Notes: generated from the letters alone by a model not told the origin. A stretch of DNA of 42,391 nt from Rikenellaceae bacterium (GCA_015059685.1 SUZW01000016.1:1-42391), one strand, 5' to 3'; positions 16,493 to 25,517 are shown, counted from the first letter of the stretch. Program-made: numbers and translations.

Positions 16493-16618
16493 CAATCGAC
16501 AAACGAATAAAACAGCCATTTTCGCTCAATTAGTTCGAGCAAAACACCAAATAGTTAGAACAAGATATTACATTTATTAATAATAGTTTTTAAGTTAAAT
16601 TTCTAAATTTTTACTACG

Positions 16619-17754
16619 ATGAAAAAGGTTTTCGCATTAGCACTTTTGGCAGCCGTTGCACTTGTTGGCTGTAATCCGGACAATGGGGGGGGGACGATCC
16701 TATTGAACCTTGTGCCGAGCACGATGTAGATTATGTTCTCAACGAGGTTTCGGGCATCTATTACAGCAACCAATATACCGCATTTGAGGATGTTTTCAAC
16801 TACGGTCTTGTTTTGTCGAATCAGTCAAATGTTTACGATATGTATTCAGGTGCTGTTGTTCTTCTTCCAAACTCACAGTACCTCTTCCTCGACCTCTATT
16901 CGAGTGTTGCAGCACCTAATCACAGCGTAACCTTCAAGGTGCCTAATGGCGTGTACAACCTGGATGTAGAGTGTAGTACTGCTGCAAACACTGCTGGTTA
17001 TGAATATACCCAATTATATGTTACAAACGAAGAGGATGGAGTTGAGACATTCTTCAAGAGTGGTACTGTAACCGTAACAGATGACCTTATCGAGGTTCTC
17101 CTCGTGGGCGAGGACGACAAGACCTACCACATTAAGGCTCCTAACAAACTCGTTGACAACACCTACAACTGGGGTAACGGCTCTTTGACCGGCGAGTTCT
17201 CTACATTGACCAGCGATTTGCAGGTTCCATTCAACAATGTTGATGATTTGGAGATATATGGAGAAAACTATGGCGACTATCTGTGCGTAGGCAAGAATTT
17301 GTGGTTTGTATATATTGATGATTACGCTACGGGCGATGAGTTTTCGTTGTTTATACACGCCGATGCATCAAAATCTGCTCCTATTGGAACATTCCCTATC
17401 TTGGCAGATGTTAGCAAGGAGGCTGCTTTGACAGGCTATTTTGATAGCGAAGGTAGCGGACAAGGAAGTTTCTACTACAAGTTAGATGAGAATTTTGAAG
17501 TAGTTGGCTTTGCTCCTTTGAAGTCAGGCACAGTAACAATCTCTGTTAACGAAGAGGGGGTAGCAACCGCTCAAGTTGAGGCAAAAGACGACAAGGGTAA
17601 CACCCTTTCTGGAACTTGCGTAACAGATTATGTAACATTCATCGGACAGGAAGAGGCGACTCTATTCTCTGTTTCCAACAAGGTTAAGCGTGTAAACAAG
17701 AAGGTTTTGGCTCCACGCACAAAGGTTAAGCCTACAATGGTTTTGAAGAAGTAA
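16619..17754 (+). CDS. Two-domain lipoprotein, reading frame interrupted at a G9 tract
   Basis: The ATG at 16619 opens a good lipoprotein signal ending LVGC (Cys18), followed by NPDN and a run of nine Gs (16685-16693). In the written sequence the frame then runs to a TAG at 16727 (36 aa). The remaining roughly 350 codons (DDPIEPC... to the stop at 17754) are open in the +1-shifted frame and lack a signal or a good start. Seven or ten Gs would restore one protein of about 378 aa. The shifted part has two similar beta-rich domains, about 16740-17170 and 17195-17660; the second matches the next gene. The acidic residues soon after the Cys resemble a Bacteroidetes lipoprotein export signal, so surface exposure is plausible. 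Whether this is phase variation or a homopolymer read error cannot be settled here. Confidence 0.8.
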
Positions 17755-17787
17755 AACACGATTTTTGATTTTACAATAATTTATGCG

Positions 17788-17817
17788 AAGGCAGGTAGCG
17801 AGAGTTGCCTGCCTTTT
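17788..17817 (+). terminator. Terminator between the two lipoprotein genes
   Basis: Stem AAGGCAGG / CCTGCCTT with a 12-nt loop and a short T-run, ending 21 nt before the next ATG. It should limit transcription from the first lipoprotein gene into the second. Confidence 0.75.
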
Positions 17818-17837
17818 CAGCGGAGAACAAACAATTT

Positions 17838-18401
17838 ATGAAGCGATTACTACTTGTACTTTGTACTGTGGTTGCAATGTGTTCGTGCGAATCACACAAC
17901 ACCAATGGAGAGGAAAACGGGCCCCAACGCCCCGAAAATGCGCTCTCAACTCTTACCGAGGATTTGACATTGGATTTTGGAGATGATACATCGCTCGTAT
18001 ATGCCGACTGCTTTGGCGACTACTACGACACAGGGCTATATATGTGGCAATTCTACTTTATGGAGTTCGAAAAGAAAGAGCAACTATGTATTGAGGTTAT
18101 GGTGTCGTCTTCCGAATGTGTAGTGCCAACCGGAACATTTACCGCTACGAGCAACATATTTCAGGCAGGAGGAATGTTGCGAGGTATAGTTGATGAAGAT
18201 AACTACGATGCCTATTCGTGGTACACCCGCCTTGCCACACCAAACATAGCGGCAGCAAAGGCCCCGATAGTGGAGGGGGCGATGACAATAACCGCCAACA
18301 ACGATGGCACACACACCGCAACATTCAATCTGTTTGACGATGCTCGCAACAAGATAACGGGGCGGTGTACGAATATGATGATTGTCGAAGATTTCAGATA
18401 G
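17838..18401 (+). CDS. Small lipoprotein, paralogue of the second domain of the preceding protein
   Basis: 187 aa from the ATG at 17838; a frame-extending start at 17805 lies inside the terminator and is not used. Signal MKRLLLVLCTVVAMCSC, with Cys17 the probable acylation site. The mature part aligns with the second domain of the upstream lipoprotein: STLT-x-DL near the start, GDYY/GDYL, a central P-(T/I)-GTF, AP(I/L)..G..TI in the last third, and an ITG-x-C / LSGTC ending. The family is common in Bacteroidales lipoproteins but has no assigned function. Probably a cell-envelope protein encoded as a tandem paralogue pair. Confidence 0.82.
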   Translation: MKRLLLVLCTVVAMCSCESHNTNGEENGPQRPENALSTLTEDLTLDFGDDTSLVYADCFGDYYDTGLYMWQFYFMEFEKKEQLCIEVMVSSSECVVPTGTFTATSNIFQAGGMLRGIVDEDNYDAYSWYTRLATPNIAAAKAPIVEGAMTITANNDGTHTATFNLFDDARNKITGRCTNMMIVEDFR

Positions 18402-18412
18402 TGTCGCAAAAA

Positions 18413-18456
18413 TAAAAAAACAGAGCGTTACTCGCAGTGGTAATTCTCTGTTTTTT
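18413..18456 (+). terminator. Terminator after the small lipoprotein gene
   Basis: AAAAAACAGAG paired with CTCTGTTTTTT, with an inner GTTAC/GTAAT pairing; starts 12 nt after the stop codon. Confidence 0.85.
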
Positions 18457-18491
18457 CTCTGTTATTGGCTACAATTATCGAAACATTTTAA

Positions 18492-18499
18492 TATCTTTG
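18492..18499 (+). promoter_or_regulatory. -7 element of the sialate O-acetylesterase gene
   Basis: TATCTTTG 52 nt upstream of the ATG. A TTG at 18465-18467 is 24 nt away, longer than the usual 19-21, so the -33 assignment is weak. Confidence 0.6.
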
Positions 18500-18551
18500 T
18501 GCAGAAAAACAGTTGAAACCAATACTTTATTATTAAAAAAACAAAACAGTT

Positions 18552-20447
18552 ATGCAAAACCTTAAAATGTTTTTTATTGCGGTTGTTGCGATGATTTTCT
18601 CGGCAGCCGTTGTTATGGCACAGGAGAAACCAACCACGCTCACTTTGCCATCAGTCGTAGGTAGCAACATGGTGCTTCAGCACTCGACAACAGTAAACAT
18701 CTGGGGTTGGGCAAAGCCGAAGTCGAAAGTCAAGGTCGATCCAAGTTGGCTCAACTTAAAGAAGCCTCTTACCGTAAAGGCCGATGCCGAGGGCTTCTGG
18801 ATTTTGCCGGTAAAGACTCTCGCAGCAGGCTATGACACCCACACGATTACCATCAAGGCGGGCAAGGAGATCAAGGAGCTTACAAACATCCTCTTTGGTG
18901 AGGTTTGGCTCTGCGCAGGCCAGTCGAATATGGAGTGGCGTGTAAATCGCGACCCCGAGATGAAGCGTGAGCTGAATAGCGAACTAAACAAGAATATCCG
19001 CCTCTACTGCACAGGTCGCATATCGTCATCCACACCTCAAAACGATGTGCCTGCACAGCGCAAGCACAAGGCACAATGGTCGGTATGTTCGCCAAAGTCG
19101 CTCGGTATATTCTCGGCCGTAGCATACGGCTTCGGCAAGGATTTGCAGGAGGCTCTCAATGTACCTATCGGCCTTATCGACGCATCGTATGGCGGTACGC
19201 CTATCGAGGGCTGGTTAGGTGCAGAGTACCTTGCAAACAACCCTAAATTGGCTGCCGTTGCCAAGAAGTCGAAGCACAAGCGTTGGAAGAGCAAGATTTC
19301 GCACCTCCACAACGCCAACATCTACCCTATTCGCCACACCACCGTTGCAGGTACTATCTGGTATCAGGGTTGCTCGAATGTCAGCTATGGTGGCTACAAC
19401 GCTATGCTCAACGGTCTTATCAAGTCGTGGCGTGAGGAGTTCCGCAACCCTACAATGCCATTCTACATCGTCGAGATTGCACCACACACATACACCGGTA
19501 TTCGTGGCGCACTGCTTCGTGAGGTTCAGGCCCGTGTAGCGGCTCGTACCGAGAACTGCGAGTTGGTCGTTACGAATGACCAGAACCAGATACCTGGCGA
19601 CATCCACCCTCCAAAGAAGTGGGATGTGGCTCACCGCTTGGCACAGTGCGCACTCGGTGCCCACTACGGCAAGACAACAGCCGAGTTCCGTTCTCCGGCA
19701 TACGAGTCGATGGTTGTCGAGGGCAACGCCATCCGTGTAAGTTTCAAGAATGTTCCTACAACGCTCGTACAGAAGGGCGAGGGCCGCATCAACGGCTTCC
19801 AGCTCGGAGTTAAGGACCCTACAAACGAGAAGAAGTTGATATTCTCGGTTGCCGAGGCTCGTATCGAGGGTAACACCGTTGTTGTTTCGGCCGAGGGTGT
19901 CGAGAACCCTGTAGCTGTTCGTTACTGCTTCAACGAGGATATGGGTAATGTATTCTCGGCAGAGGGTCTGCCACTTGGTGCTTTCCGTAGCGACAAGAGC
20001 CGTTCGTTGAGCGCACGCCCTTATATTGAGCAGCCATCCGATATTGCCGTGAAGTTCGAGGGTTGGGGCTACACCAAGAGCATCTTCACAGAGGGCTCAC
20101 CACTTTGGGCAAATACCGACTTCGTTATGAGCAACGAGTATCCAAAGGAGTTCGAGGGCTTCGAGATGATGGTTCCTACACCTGTTGACAAGGGCGAGAT
20201 GAGCGTGGGTGGCCGTGTCATAGCCTCGGCTGATGGCAAGATCTATATGTTCACCTCTATCACAGGTGCTACTCGCAAGGCTCCTTGGAAGGTGCTCACT
20301 TCGACCTACTCTCGTTGCGCAAAGGATGGCAAGAAGAGGGCTACATTCTACATCGTCGAGCGCAAGGTTAAGGCCGGCGAGGTTGTAGAGTTGCCTAAAT
20401 TCAAGAACCGCTGGGGTACAATCGTCTTGGCAAAGAGTATCGAATAG
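18552..20447 (+). CDS. Sialate O-acetylesterase (SASA/SGNH family)
   Basis: Secreted carbohydrate esterase of 631 aa that removes acetyl groups from sialic acids or other acetylated glycans in the periplasm or outside the cell. Sec signal ending VVMAQ. The N-terminal beta domain is followed by the split catalytic module: block I GQSNMEW (Ser around 119), DASYGGTPIEGW, GTIWYQGCSN (block III-like) and the Asp/His block GDIHPPKKWDVAHR. The last 130 residues form an extra beta-rich region not needed for catalysis. Long for the family but intact. It is a single-gene unit between terminators; with the phosphatase next door it suggests scavenging of host or dietary compounds. Confidence 0.92.
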   Translation: MQNLKMFFIAVVAMIFSAAVVMAQEKPTTLTLPSVVGSNMVLQHSTTVNIWGWAKPKSKVKVDPSWLNLKKPLTVKADAEGFWILPVKTLAAGYDTHTITIKAGKEIKELTNILFGEVWLCAGQSNMEWRVNRDPEMKRELNSELNKNIRLYCTGRISSSTPQNDVPAQRKHKAQWSVCSPKSLGIFSAVAYGFGKDLQEALNVPIGLIDASYGGTPIEGWLGAEYLANNPKLAAVAKKSKHKRWKSKISHLHNANIYPIRHTTVAGTIWYQGCSNVSYGGYNAMLNGLIKSWREEFRNPTMPFYIVEIAPHTYTGIRGALLREVQARVAARTENCELVVTNDQNQIPGDIHPPKKWDVAHRLAQCALGAHYGKTTAEFRSPAYESMVVEGNAIRVSFKNVPTTLVQKGEGRINGFQLGVKDPTNEKKLIFSVAEARIEGNTVVVSAEGVENPVAVRYCFNEDMGNVFSAEGLPLGAFRSDKSRSLSARPYIEQPSDIAVKFEGWGYTKSIFTEGSPLWANTDFVMSNEYPKEFEGFEMMVPTPVDKGEMSVGGRVIASADGKIYMFTSITGATRKAPWKVLTSTYSRCAKDGKKRATFYIVERKVKAGEVVELPKFKNRWGTIVLAKSIE

Positions 20448-20465
20448 AGCTTTTTCACCATATAT

Positions 20466-20508
20466 ATAATATAGAGGCTACCCACTGAAGGTAGCCTCTA
20501 TATATTTT
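20466..20508. terminator. Terminator after the sialate esterase gene
   Basis: Long stem TATAGAGGCTACC / GGTAGCCTCTATA with loop CACTGAA, followed by TATTTTA. Confidence 0.85.
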
Positions 20509-20523
20509 ATAGATATGCCCAGA

Positions 20524-20555
20524 TTTGCAAGATTGGCAAATAAATACTACCTTTG
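20524..20555 (+). promoter_or_regulatory. Promoter of the histidine phosphatase gene
   Basis: TTTG at 20524-20527 and TACCTTTG at 20548-20555, 20 nt apart; the predicted start is about 20 nt before the ATG. Confidence 0.7.
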
Positions 20556-20582
20556 TGCAGATATTGAAAAACCTACTATACA

Positions 20583-21920
20583 ATGAAAAAGAGCTTTATT
20601 ATCTCCATTTTTGCAGCCCTCTTCTCGGTAGCCGTTGCCTCGGCACAGACAACCCGTGAGGAGATTGATATGCACCCGCATATCGCTATGGCGACACAAT
20701 CTGTATATGCTGCGCCATACTTCTTCAAACCTATAGCCGATGCACCAAAGGGTTACAAGCCATTCTACATCTCGCACTACGGTCGTCACGGCTCACGCTA
20801 CGAGTCGAGAGAGATATACCGCAGCTGGCTTCACAATGTATTCCACTATGCCGATTCGCTCAACCTCCTCACCGAGAAGGGTCGTGAGCTCAAGGCGTAT
20901 GCCGACAAGGTTTACGACGCACAATACAAGCGTGTAGGCGAACTTACCCGTGTAGGTTTCGAGCAGCACAAAGGCATAGCTCGCAGAATGTACGAAAACT
21001 TCAAGCCCCTCTTCTCGAAGGGTGCAATTATCGAGTCACGCTCGTCGGTACGCAACCGCTGCATTATGAGTATGACGGCATTCAACGAGTCGCTCAAGGA
21101 GTGTGAGCCTATGCTCGAGACTCGAATGGATGTGAGTGAGCGTTTCCAGATTGCCATGCGTCCCGTAACAGACTACAACCCACTCTACACCCAAAAACTC
21201 GAACTACTTGCCACATCGACAAAGAGGACAGAGTGGGGCGCACACCTCCTAAAGTGGGCTGAAAACCAGAGCTTCGAGGAGCCGTTGTCGAAAATCTTTA
21301 CCGACTACCGCCCTATACAGAAACTGATGAAGGGTTCCCACTTCAACTTCACCAAGGATCTCTACAAGCGACTCTGCTTTGCACAAAATATTGGTTGGCA
21401 CGACCGCACAATGATTGACGAGATATTCTCGCCCGAGGTGCGCCACAAGCTCTTTATCTACGACAACTACTATTGGTTCAACTCCTACTGCTCGACCTCT
21501 ACGCAGATATCTCGCACATTCCGTGCGCTTGTGCGACCACTCGTCGAGGATATCATCGAGTATGCCGATGCTGCCGTTGCGGGCAAAAACAACTGCACCG
21601 CAAACCTCCGTTTCGGACACGACTACTTCCTCTTGGAGCTGCTCGGCGTGATGAACTTCAACGAGATACCGTCCGAGTTTGACATCTCGGATGTCGAGGC
21701 TGCTTGCGAGAAGTGGCGTGGTTATCGTATCATCACCATGGCTTCGAACCTCCAAATGGTGTTCTACAAGAGCAAGAAGTCACCGGATGTATTGGTGCGC
21801 TTCCTCCACAACGAGAATGATGTTCACCTCCCTATCGAGGCTGTTGAAGGTCCTTTCTACAAGTGGAGCGATGTTCGTCAATATATGCTCGACCGCCTTG
21901 CATACCTCGACAAGAAGTAG
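20583..21920 (+). CDS. Histidine-type acid phosphatase, MINPP/phytase-like
   Basis: 445-aa secreted phosphatase (signal peptide ending SVAVASAQ). The active-site motif HYGRHGSRYES near residue 65 carries the phospho-accepting His of clade-2 histidine phosphatases (RHGxR). A late FGHDYFLLELLG near 345 supplies the HD proton-donor motif; classic MINPPs have HAE instead. Bacteroidetes homologues of this size hydrolyse inositol polyphosphates including phytate, so a role in phosphate or inositol scavenging is likely. It has its own promoter and shares a bidirectional terminator with the convergent zinc-ribbon gene. Confidence 0.88.
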   Translation: MKKSFIISIFAALFSVAVASAQTTREEIDMHPHIAMATQSVYAAPYFFKPIADAPKGYKPFYISHYGRHGSRYESREIYRSWLHNVFHYADSLNLLTEKGRELKAYADKVYDAQYKRVGELTRVGFEQHKGIARRMYENFKPLFSKGAIIESRSSVRNRCIMSMTAFNESLKECEPMLETRMDVSERFQIAMRPVTDYNPLYTQKLELLATSTKRTEWGAHLLKWAENQSFEEPLSKIFTDYRPIQKLMKGSHFNFTKDLYKRLCFAQNIGWHDRTMIDEIFSPEVRHKLFIYDNYYWFNSYCSTSTQISRTFRALVRPLVEDIIEYADAAVAGKNNCTANLRFGHDYFLLELLGVMNFNEIPSEFDISDVEAACEKWRGYRIITMASNLQMVFYKSKKSPDVLVRFLHNENDVHLPIEAVEGPFYKWSDVRQYMLDRLAYLDKK

Positions 21921-21937
21921 AGGTTGCAACACAAAAC

Positions 21938-21975
21938 AGAGAGAGGTGCTTCATCAAGCACCTCTCTCTTTATTT
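21938..21975. terminator. Bidirectional terminator between convergent genes
   Basis: Fourteen-bp perfect stem AGAGAGAGGTGCTT / AAGCACCTCTCTCT with loop CATC, flanked by an A-rich left side and TTTATTT on the right. It serves the phosphatase gene (plus) and the zinc-ribbon gene (minus). Confidence 0.9.
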
Positions 21976-21989
21976 ACTATGCCGGAACC

Positions 21990-22736
21990 TTACTCCTCCG
22001 ATGGAACCAAGATACGGCCGCAGTACTCGCACACGATAAGTTTCTTACCGAGACGAATGTCGGACTGACGCTGTGTAGGGATGCGGTTGAAGCAACCCGA
22101 GCAGGCATCACGCTTCACGGTAACAACAGCCAAGCCGTTGCGCACCTTCGAGCGAATACGACCATAGGCAGCGAGCAGACGCTCGTCAATCTTACCAACA
22201 GCCAACTTTGCCTGGGCTGTAAGCTCCTTAACCTGACCTGCAGTCTCGGCATCTATGCCATCCAACTCGGCCTTCTTAACATCGAGGTCGGCCTTGCGCT
22301 CCTCCAACTCAGCCTTGGCAGCCTCTACGAGCTCGGCCTTTGCTTTGAGAGCCACGGCATACTCCTTAAGGCGCTTGCCAGCAAGCGTAATCTCCAACTC
22401 CTGATACTCAATCTCCTTATCCAACGACTGGAACTCACGATTGTTGCGAACATTCTCCTGCTGCTCCTTGTACTTTGCAATCAGCATATTCGCCTCGTCG
22501 ATCTCTCGGTTGCGCTGTCTCGAAAGAGAGTTAAGCTCCTCAATCTCGTTGTTGAGGTTTGCAAGTCGGGTGTTCAGACCCTCGATGCTATCCTCCAAAT
22601 CTTCAACTTCCAAAGGTAATTCGCCCTTGACCTTGTTAATCTCGTCAATCTGTGAGTCAATTTTCTGCAACTCGTAGAGTGCCATAATCTTCTCATACAT
22701 CGAATAATCTACCTCTGCTGTCTTTTTCTGTGCCAT
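21990..22736 (-). CDS. Coiled-coil protein with C-terminal C4 zinc ribbon
   Basis: 248 aa. Residues about 15-190 are strongly heptad-patterned and rich in E, K, L and A (for example DSIEGLNTRLANLNNEIEEL), predicting a long coiled-coil hairpin. The C-terminus holds CSGC...CEYC, a four-Cys zinc ribbon, matching the CT398/zf-RING_7 family that is conserved but only loosely characterised (some members bind RpoN or flagellar parts). No export signal, so cytoplasmic. It is last in a six-gene minus-strand run, 112 nt after the Nif3-like gene; the spacer shows no clear promoter. Nif3-like and zinc-ribbon genes are often paired in this phylum. Confidence 0.9.
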   Translation of the reverse strand: MAQKKTAEVDYSMYEKIMALYELQKIDSQIDEINKVKGELPLEVEDLEDSIEGLNTRLANLNNEIEELNSLSRQRNREIDEANMLIAKYKEQQENVRNNREFQSLDKEIEYQELEITLAGKRLKEYAVALKAKAELVEAAKAELEERKADLDVKKAELDGIDAETAGQVKELTAQAKLAVGKIDERLLAAYGRIRSKVRNGLAVVTVKRDACSGCFNRIPTQRQSDIRLGKKLIVCEYCGRILVPSEE

Positions 22737-22848
22737 ATATATTTAGTTTTTCTCTTTCAATCGAACCTACATCCGAGATACCCGACTTATCGGCATAAAG
22801 GCATCTCAAAAGCGCCTAAAACCTTACAAAACGCTATCCGTCAAACCT

Positions 22849-23631
22849 TTACACGAAGTAGCACACAGGGTTTTGCGATTGAGCGCTCTTATGGAGCGCA
22901 AAGTTAATAAAAATTTTTGATAAAATATCAAATAAAATTGCAATTACGCAAAATTCACTCTCAAAATGTCCCATATCGACCACAACAAAGTGAGAGTCAG
23001 GCGTATAAAAATCGTTGTATTTGAGGTCTGCCGTGAGGTAGATATCGCACCCCGAAGCCCTCGCCTCCGACATCAGCGATGCACCCGCACCCGTACATAT
23101 CGCAACACGGCGAACATCGTGCCCGAGCAGTGCGCTATGACGCAGTGCCTTCACTCCGAAAACGCTCTGCACCCTGCGCAAAAAGGCCTCCTCGCTCTCG
23201 CCCTCGGCCAATGTGCCGACAACACCAAAGCCTGCACCCTCAACAGTCGGTTGCAGTACCTCCATATCGCACAAACCGAGCATCTCGCCCACACGCCAAC
23301 TCATTCCGTTAGGTGCCGAGTCGAGGTTTGTATGACAAGCATAGAGTGCTATGTTGTTACGAATTGCCATCTCCACACAACGCTCCACGACCGAGGCCGA
23401 GTTGAGTCGTTTGAGTGGGTGAAATATTATCGGGTGGTGGGTAATTATTAGACCACACCCCTTCTCTATAGCCTCCTCGATAACCGCCTCGGTGACATCC
23501 ACCGCAAGCAGTACGCCACCCTGCAACTCATCGTCAAGACGACCGACAACCAAACCTGCATTATCGTACGACTCCTGCAACGAGAGTGGTGCAAACTCCT
23601 CTATTGGAGCAATTATATCCCTGATTTTCAT
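22849..23631 (-). CDS. Nif3-like dinuclear metal centre protein (DUF34/GTP cyclohydrolase I type 2-like)
   Basis: 260-aa cytoplasmic protein. Metal-binding motifs: GLIITHHPIIFH (two His), CHTNLDSAPNG and the C-terminal VVDMGHFESE, all intact and in the usual order. The single-domain length means it lacks the CutA-like insertion found in roughly 370-aa homologues. The molecular role of Nif3 proteins is still unsettled despite the name GTP cyclohydrolase I type 2. It begins 10 nt after the merR stop. Confidence 0.93.
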   Translation of the reverse strand: MKIRDIIAPIEEFAPLSLQESYDNAGLVVGRLDDELQGGVLLAVDVTEAVIEEAIEKGCGLIITHHPIIFHPLKRLNSASVVERCVEMAIRNNIALYACHTNLDSAPNGMSWRVGEMLGLCDMEVLQPTVEGAGFGVVGTLAEGESEEAFLRRVQSVFGVKALRHSALLGHDVRRVAICTGAGASLMSEARASGCDIYLTADLKYNDFYTPDSHFVVVDMGHFESEFCVIAILFDILSKIFINFALHKSAQSQNPVCYFV

Positions 23632-23641
23632 CCTCTTGCTT

Positions 23642-24130
23642 TTAGAAAAGTGTCTGTTCGAAGAATGGGAAGAGCGGTCGTTCTACGACACCCTCCTCGC
23701 CCTGCAACTTACGACGCGAACGCTTACGCTTTGGCTTCTCCTCCGACTCGGTGGCGTCACCCTGTGACGAAGGTGTCACAGCCTTCGGCTCCTCGACCTC
23801 CTCGCCAATACCTTCACGCACCGTTTCGAGCATCGCCTTGATGTGCTGCAACTGCTCGAGCAACGCCATATCGTCGGTAGCCTTACCCGACACTATGCGC
23901 TCCTTGCGCATCGCCTTCTTGGCCCCCTCGATGGTGAGTCGCTTCTCCTTGAGCAGGTGGTAGATAAGTTTCAACTGCTCGACATCACTTGGCGTGAAGA
24001 GTCTGTTGCCCTTGGCATTACGCTTTGGTCGCAGTGTCGGGAACTGCTCGCACCAATAACGCACCAAGGCAGGTGTAACATCGAACATCTCCGTCACTTC
24101 GCCCATCGAATAGTAGAGTTTCTCGGTCAT
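23642..24130 (-). CDS. MerR-family transcriptional regulator
   Basis: 162 aa. The N-terminal MerR winged helix-turn-helix (YYSMGEVTEMFDVTPALVRYW, then NRLFTPSDVEQLKLIYHLL) covers residues 6-75. A helical dimerisation stretch follows, then a low-complexity acidic/basic tail (KPKRKRSRRK). There is no Cys-based metal site, so it is not a metal sensor. Bacteroidetes keep a similar MerR protein in many genomes; the target genes are unknown. Confidence 0.9.
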   Translation of the reverse strand: MTEKLYYSMGEVTEMFDVTPALVRYWCEQFPTLRPKRNAKGNRLFTPSDVEQLKLIYHLLKEKRLTIEGAKKAMRKERIVSGKATDDMALLEQLQHIKAMLETVREGIGEEVEEPKAVTPSSQGDATESEEKPKRKRSRRKLQGEEGVVERPLFPFFEQTLF

Positions 24131-24146
24131 ATATCCTTAAGTTTTT

Positions 24147-25514
24147 TTACATATTTACAATCTTCAACGAGGATGGGTACATATTGTTGCAACGCGCACC
24201 CACTCTCTTCACAAATCCGAGCGCAAAGCCCTCGCACACGATAAGGTTCAGCCCCTCCGCCATATCGGTCGTAGGGATATCGTGCCTCCGCAGATACTCC
24301 AATGCCACCGCCTTCGTCACCTCGACCTGCGGTACGGCCTCACGACGCAGACCCACATACTGCGACAAGGCCCAATCGGGTTTCAGTCGCCCCTTAAATA
24401 TCTGACCCATAGCCACACCGGCATATATAGCGGTCAAATTCTCGGACAAGGCCTGCACCGCCTTATACTGCGAGCGACGATAGGCGTATATCGTATCTCC
24501 AACCGTGGCAAACACCATCTCATCAGGCTCCCGAACCCAGCGTTGCAGCTCACTTCGAGAGGCTCTATCCACCTCCTGCATAATGCGTCGTCGAGGCTTC
24601 GGTGTGCGTTGCGACACCACTTCGCACCTGCGTGCCACAGCGACAAACAGCCCCTCACTACCCGTCTTATGAGGGAAGAAACGGAAGGTCTGAAATGCTC
24701 CAACCTCGCCCTTCACAACACCCCACGCATCATCGACAACAATATCTCGGCACGGCTCTACCGAGTCGCCATACTCGGCCATAAAACGCTCCACGATGCC
24801 CTCATCTTCGTCACGATTGAAGGTGCAGGTGCTATATATCAACAAGCCCCCATAGCCAAGCGACTGCCACGCATCGGTAAGTATCGACCATTGGCGTGCT
24901 GCACACATCTTCACAGCCTCCTCGCTCCAATCCGTGCGGGCTGCCTCCTCCTTGCGGAACATACCCTCGCCCGAACATGGTGCATCGACCGCCACAACAT
25001 CAAACCACCCCTCAAAGGCGGCTATATGCTCCGGAGCATTGTTCGTCACGACGACATTACCCAAGCCCCACTTGCGCACATTGTCGGCCAGCACACTTGC
25101 CCTCGAGCGAACATACTCATTGGCTACGACCAGCCCCTCCTCGCCCACGGCCGAGGCGTATATCGTGGTCTTGCCACCCGGAGCTGCACACATATCAAGC
25201 ACTCGCTTGCCTCGTAGCTCCTCGCCCGAGAGGATGTAGTCTATAAACTGTGATGCCGCCTCCTGCACATAGTAGGCTCCGGCGTGAAATGCCGTATCGG
25301 TGGTAAATGATGGTCGCTCACTCAATCGGCGGCCATTGCGACTCCACCCTATCTTCTCACCCTCGTTCCACAGCGGTACATCGCCACATTTTGCCGTATT
25401 CAACCGCACGGCAACCGACGATGGAGTGTCGAGCGCAGCAATCAAACGCTCGGCCTCCTCCTCGCCCAGCTCGTGGCGCATACGCTCCTTAAAGGCCTCG
25501 GGGAGTGCTGTCAT
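24147..25514 (-). CDS. rRNA (cytosine-C5) methyltransferase, RsmF/NOL1-NOP2-Sun family
   Basis: 455 aa. SAM-dependent m5C methylation of 16S rRNA is predicted. The Rossmann core shows VLDMCAAPGGKTT (motif I near residue 107), VDAPCSGEGMFR (motif IV, Cys for product release) and YSTCTFNRDEDE (motif VI catalytic Cys). The C-terminal third (from KPRRRIMQEVD) matches the RsmF-type extension with a PUA-like fold (EGLNLIVCEGFALGFVKRV). It overlaps nothing and starts 3 nt after the kinase stop, implying coupling. Confidence 0.93.
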   Translation of the reverse strand: MTALPEAFKERMRHELGEEEAERLIAALDTPSSVAVRLNTAKCGDVPLWNEGEKIGWSRNGRRLSERPSFTTDTAFHAGAYYVQEAASQFIDYILSGEELRGKRVLDMCAAPGGKTTIYASAVGEEGLVVANEYVRSRASVLADNVRKWGLGNVVVTNNAPEHIAAFEGWFDVVAVDAPCSGEGMFRKEEAARTDWSEEAVKMCAARQWSILTDAWQSLGYGGLLIYSTCTFNRDEDEGIVERFMAEYGDSVEPCRDIVVDDAWGVVKGEVGAFQTFRFFPHKTGSEGLFVAVARRCEVVSQRTPKPRRRIMQEVDRASRSELQRWVREPDEMVFATVGDTIYAYRRSQYKAVQALSENLTAIYAGVAMGQIFKGRLKPDWALSQYVGLRREAVPQVEVTKAVALEYLRRHDIPTTDMAEGLNLIVCEGFALGFVKRVGARCNNMYPSSLKIVNM

Positions 25515-25517
25515 CTG

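Larger units (their letters stand above)
16054..16618. other. 565-nt gene-free divergent intergenic region
   Basis: AT-rich spacer between ppdK (minus) and the lipoprotein gene (plus). It holds a minus-strand -7 element at 16208-16215 and a plus-strand promoter at 16461-16492. I see no supported ORF, terminator or repeat in the rest. The implied leaders are long: about 145 nt for ppdK and about 120 nt for the lipoprotein. Confidence 0.7.
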
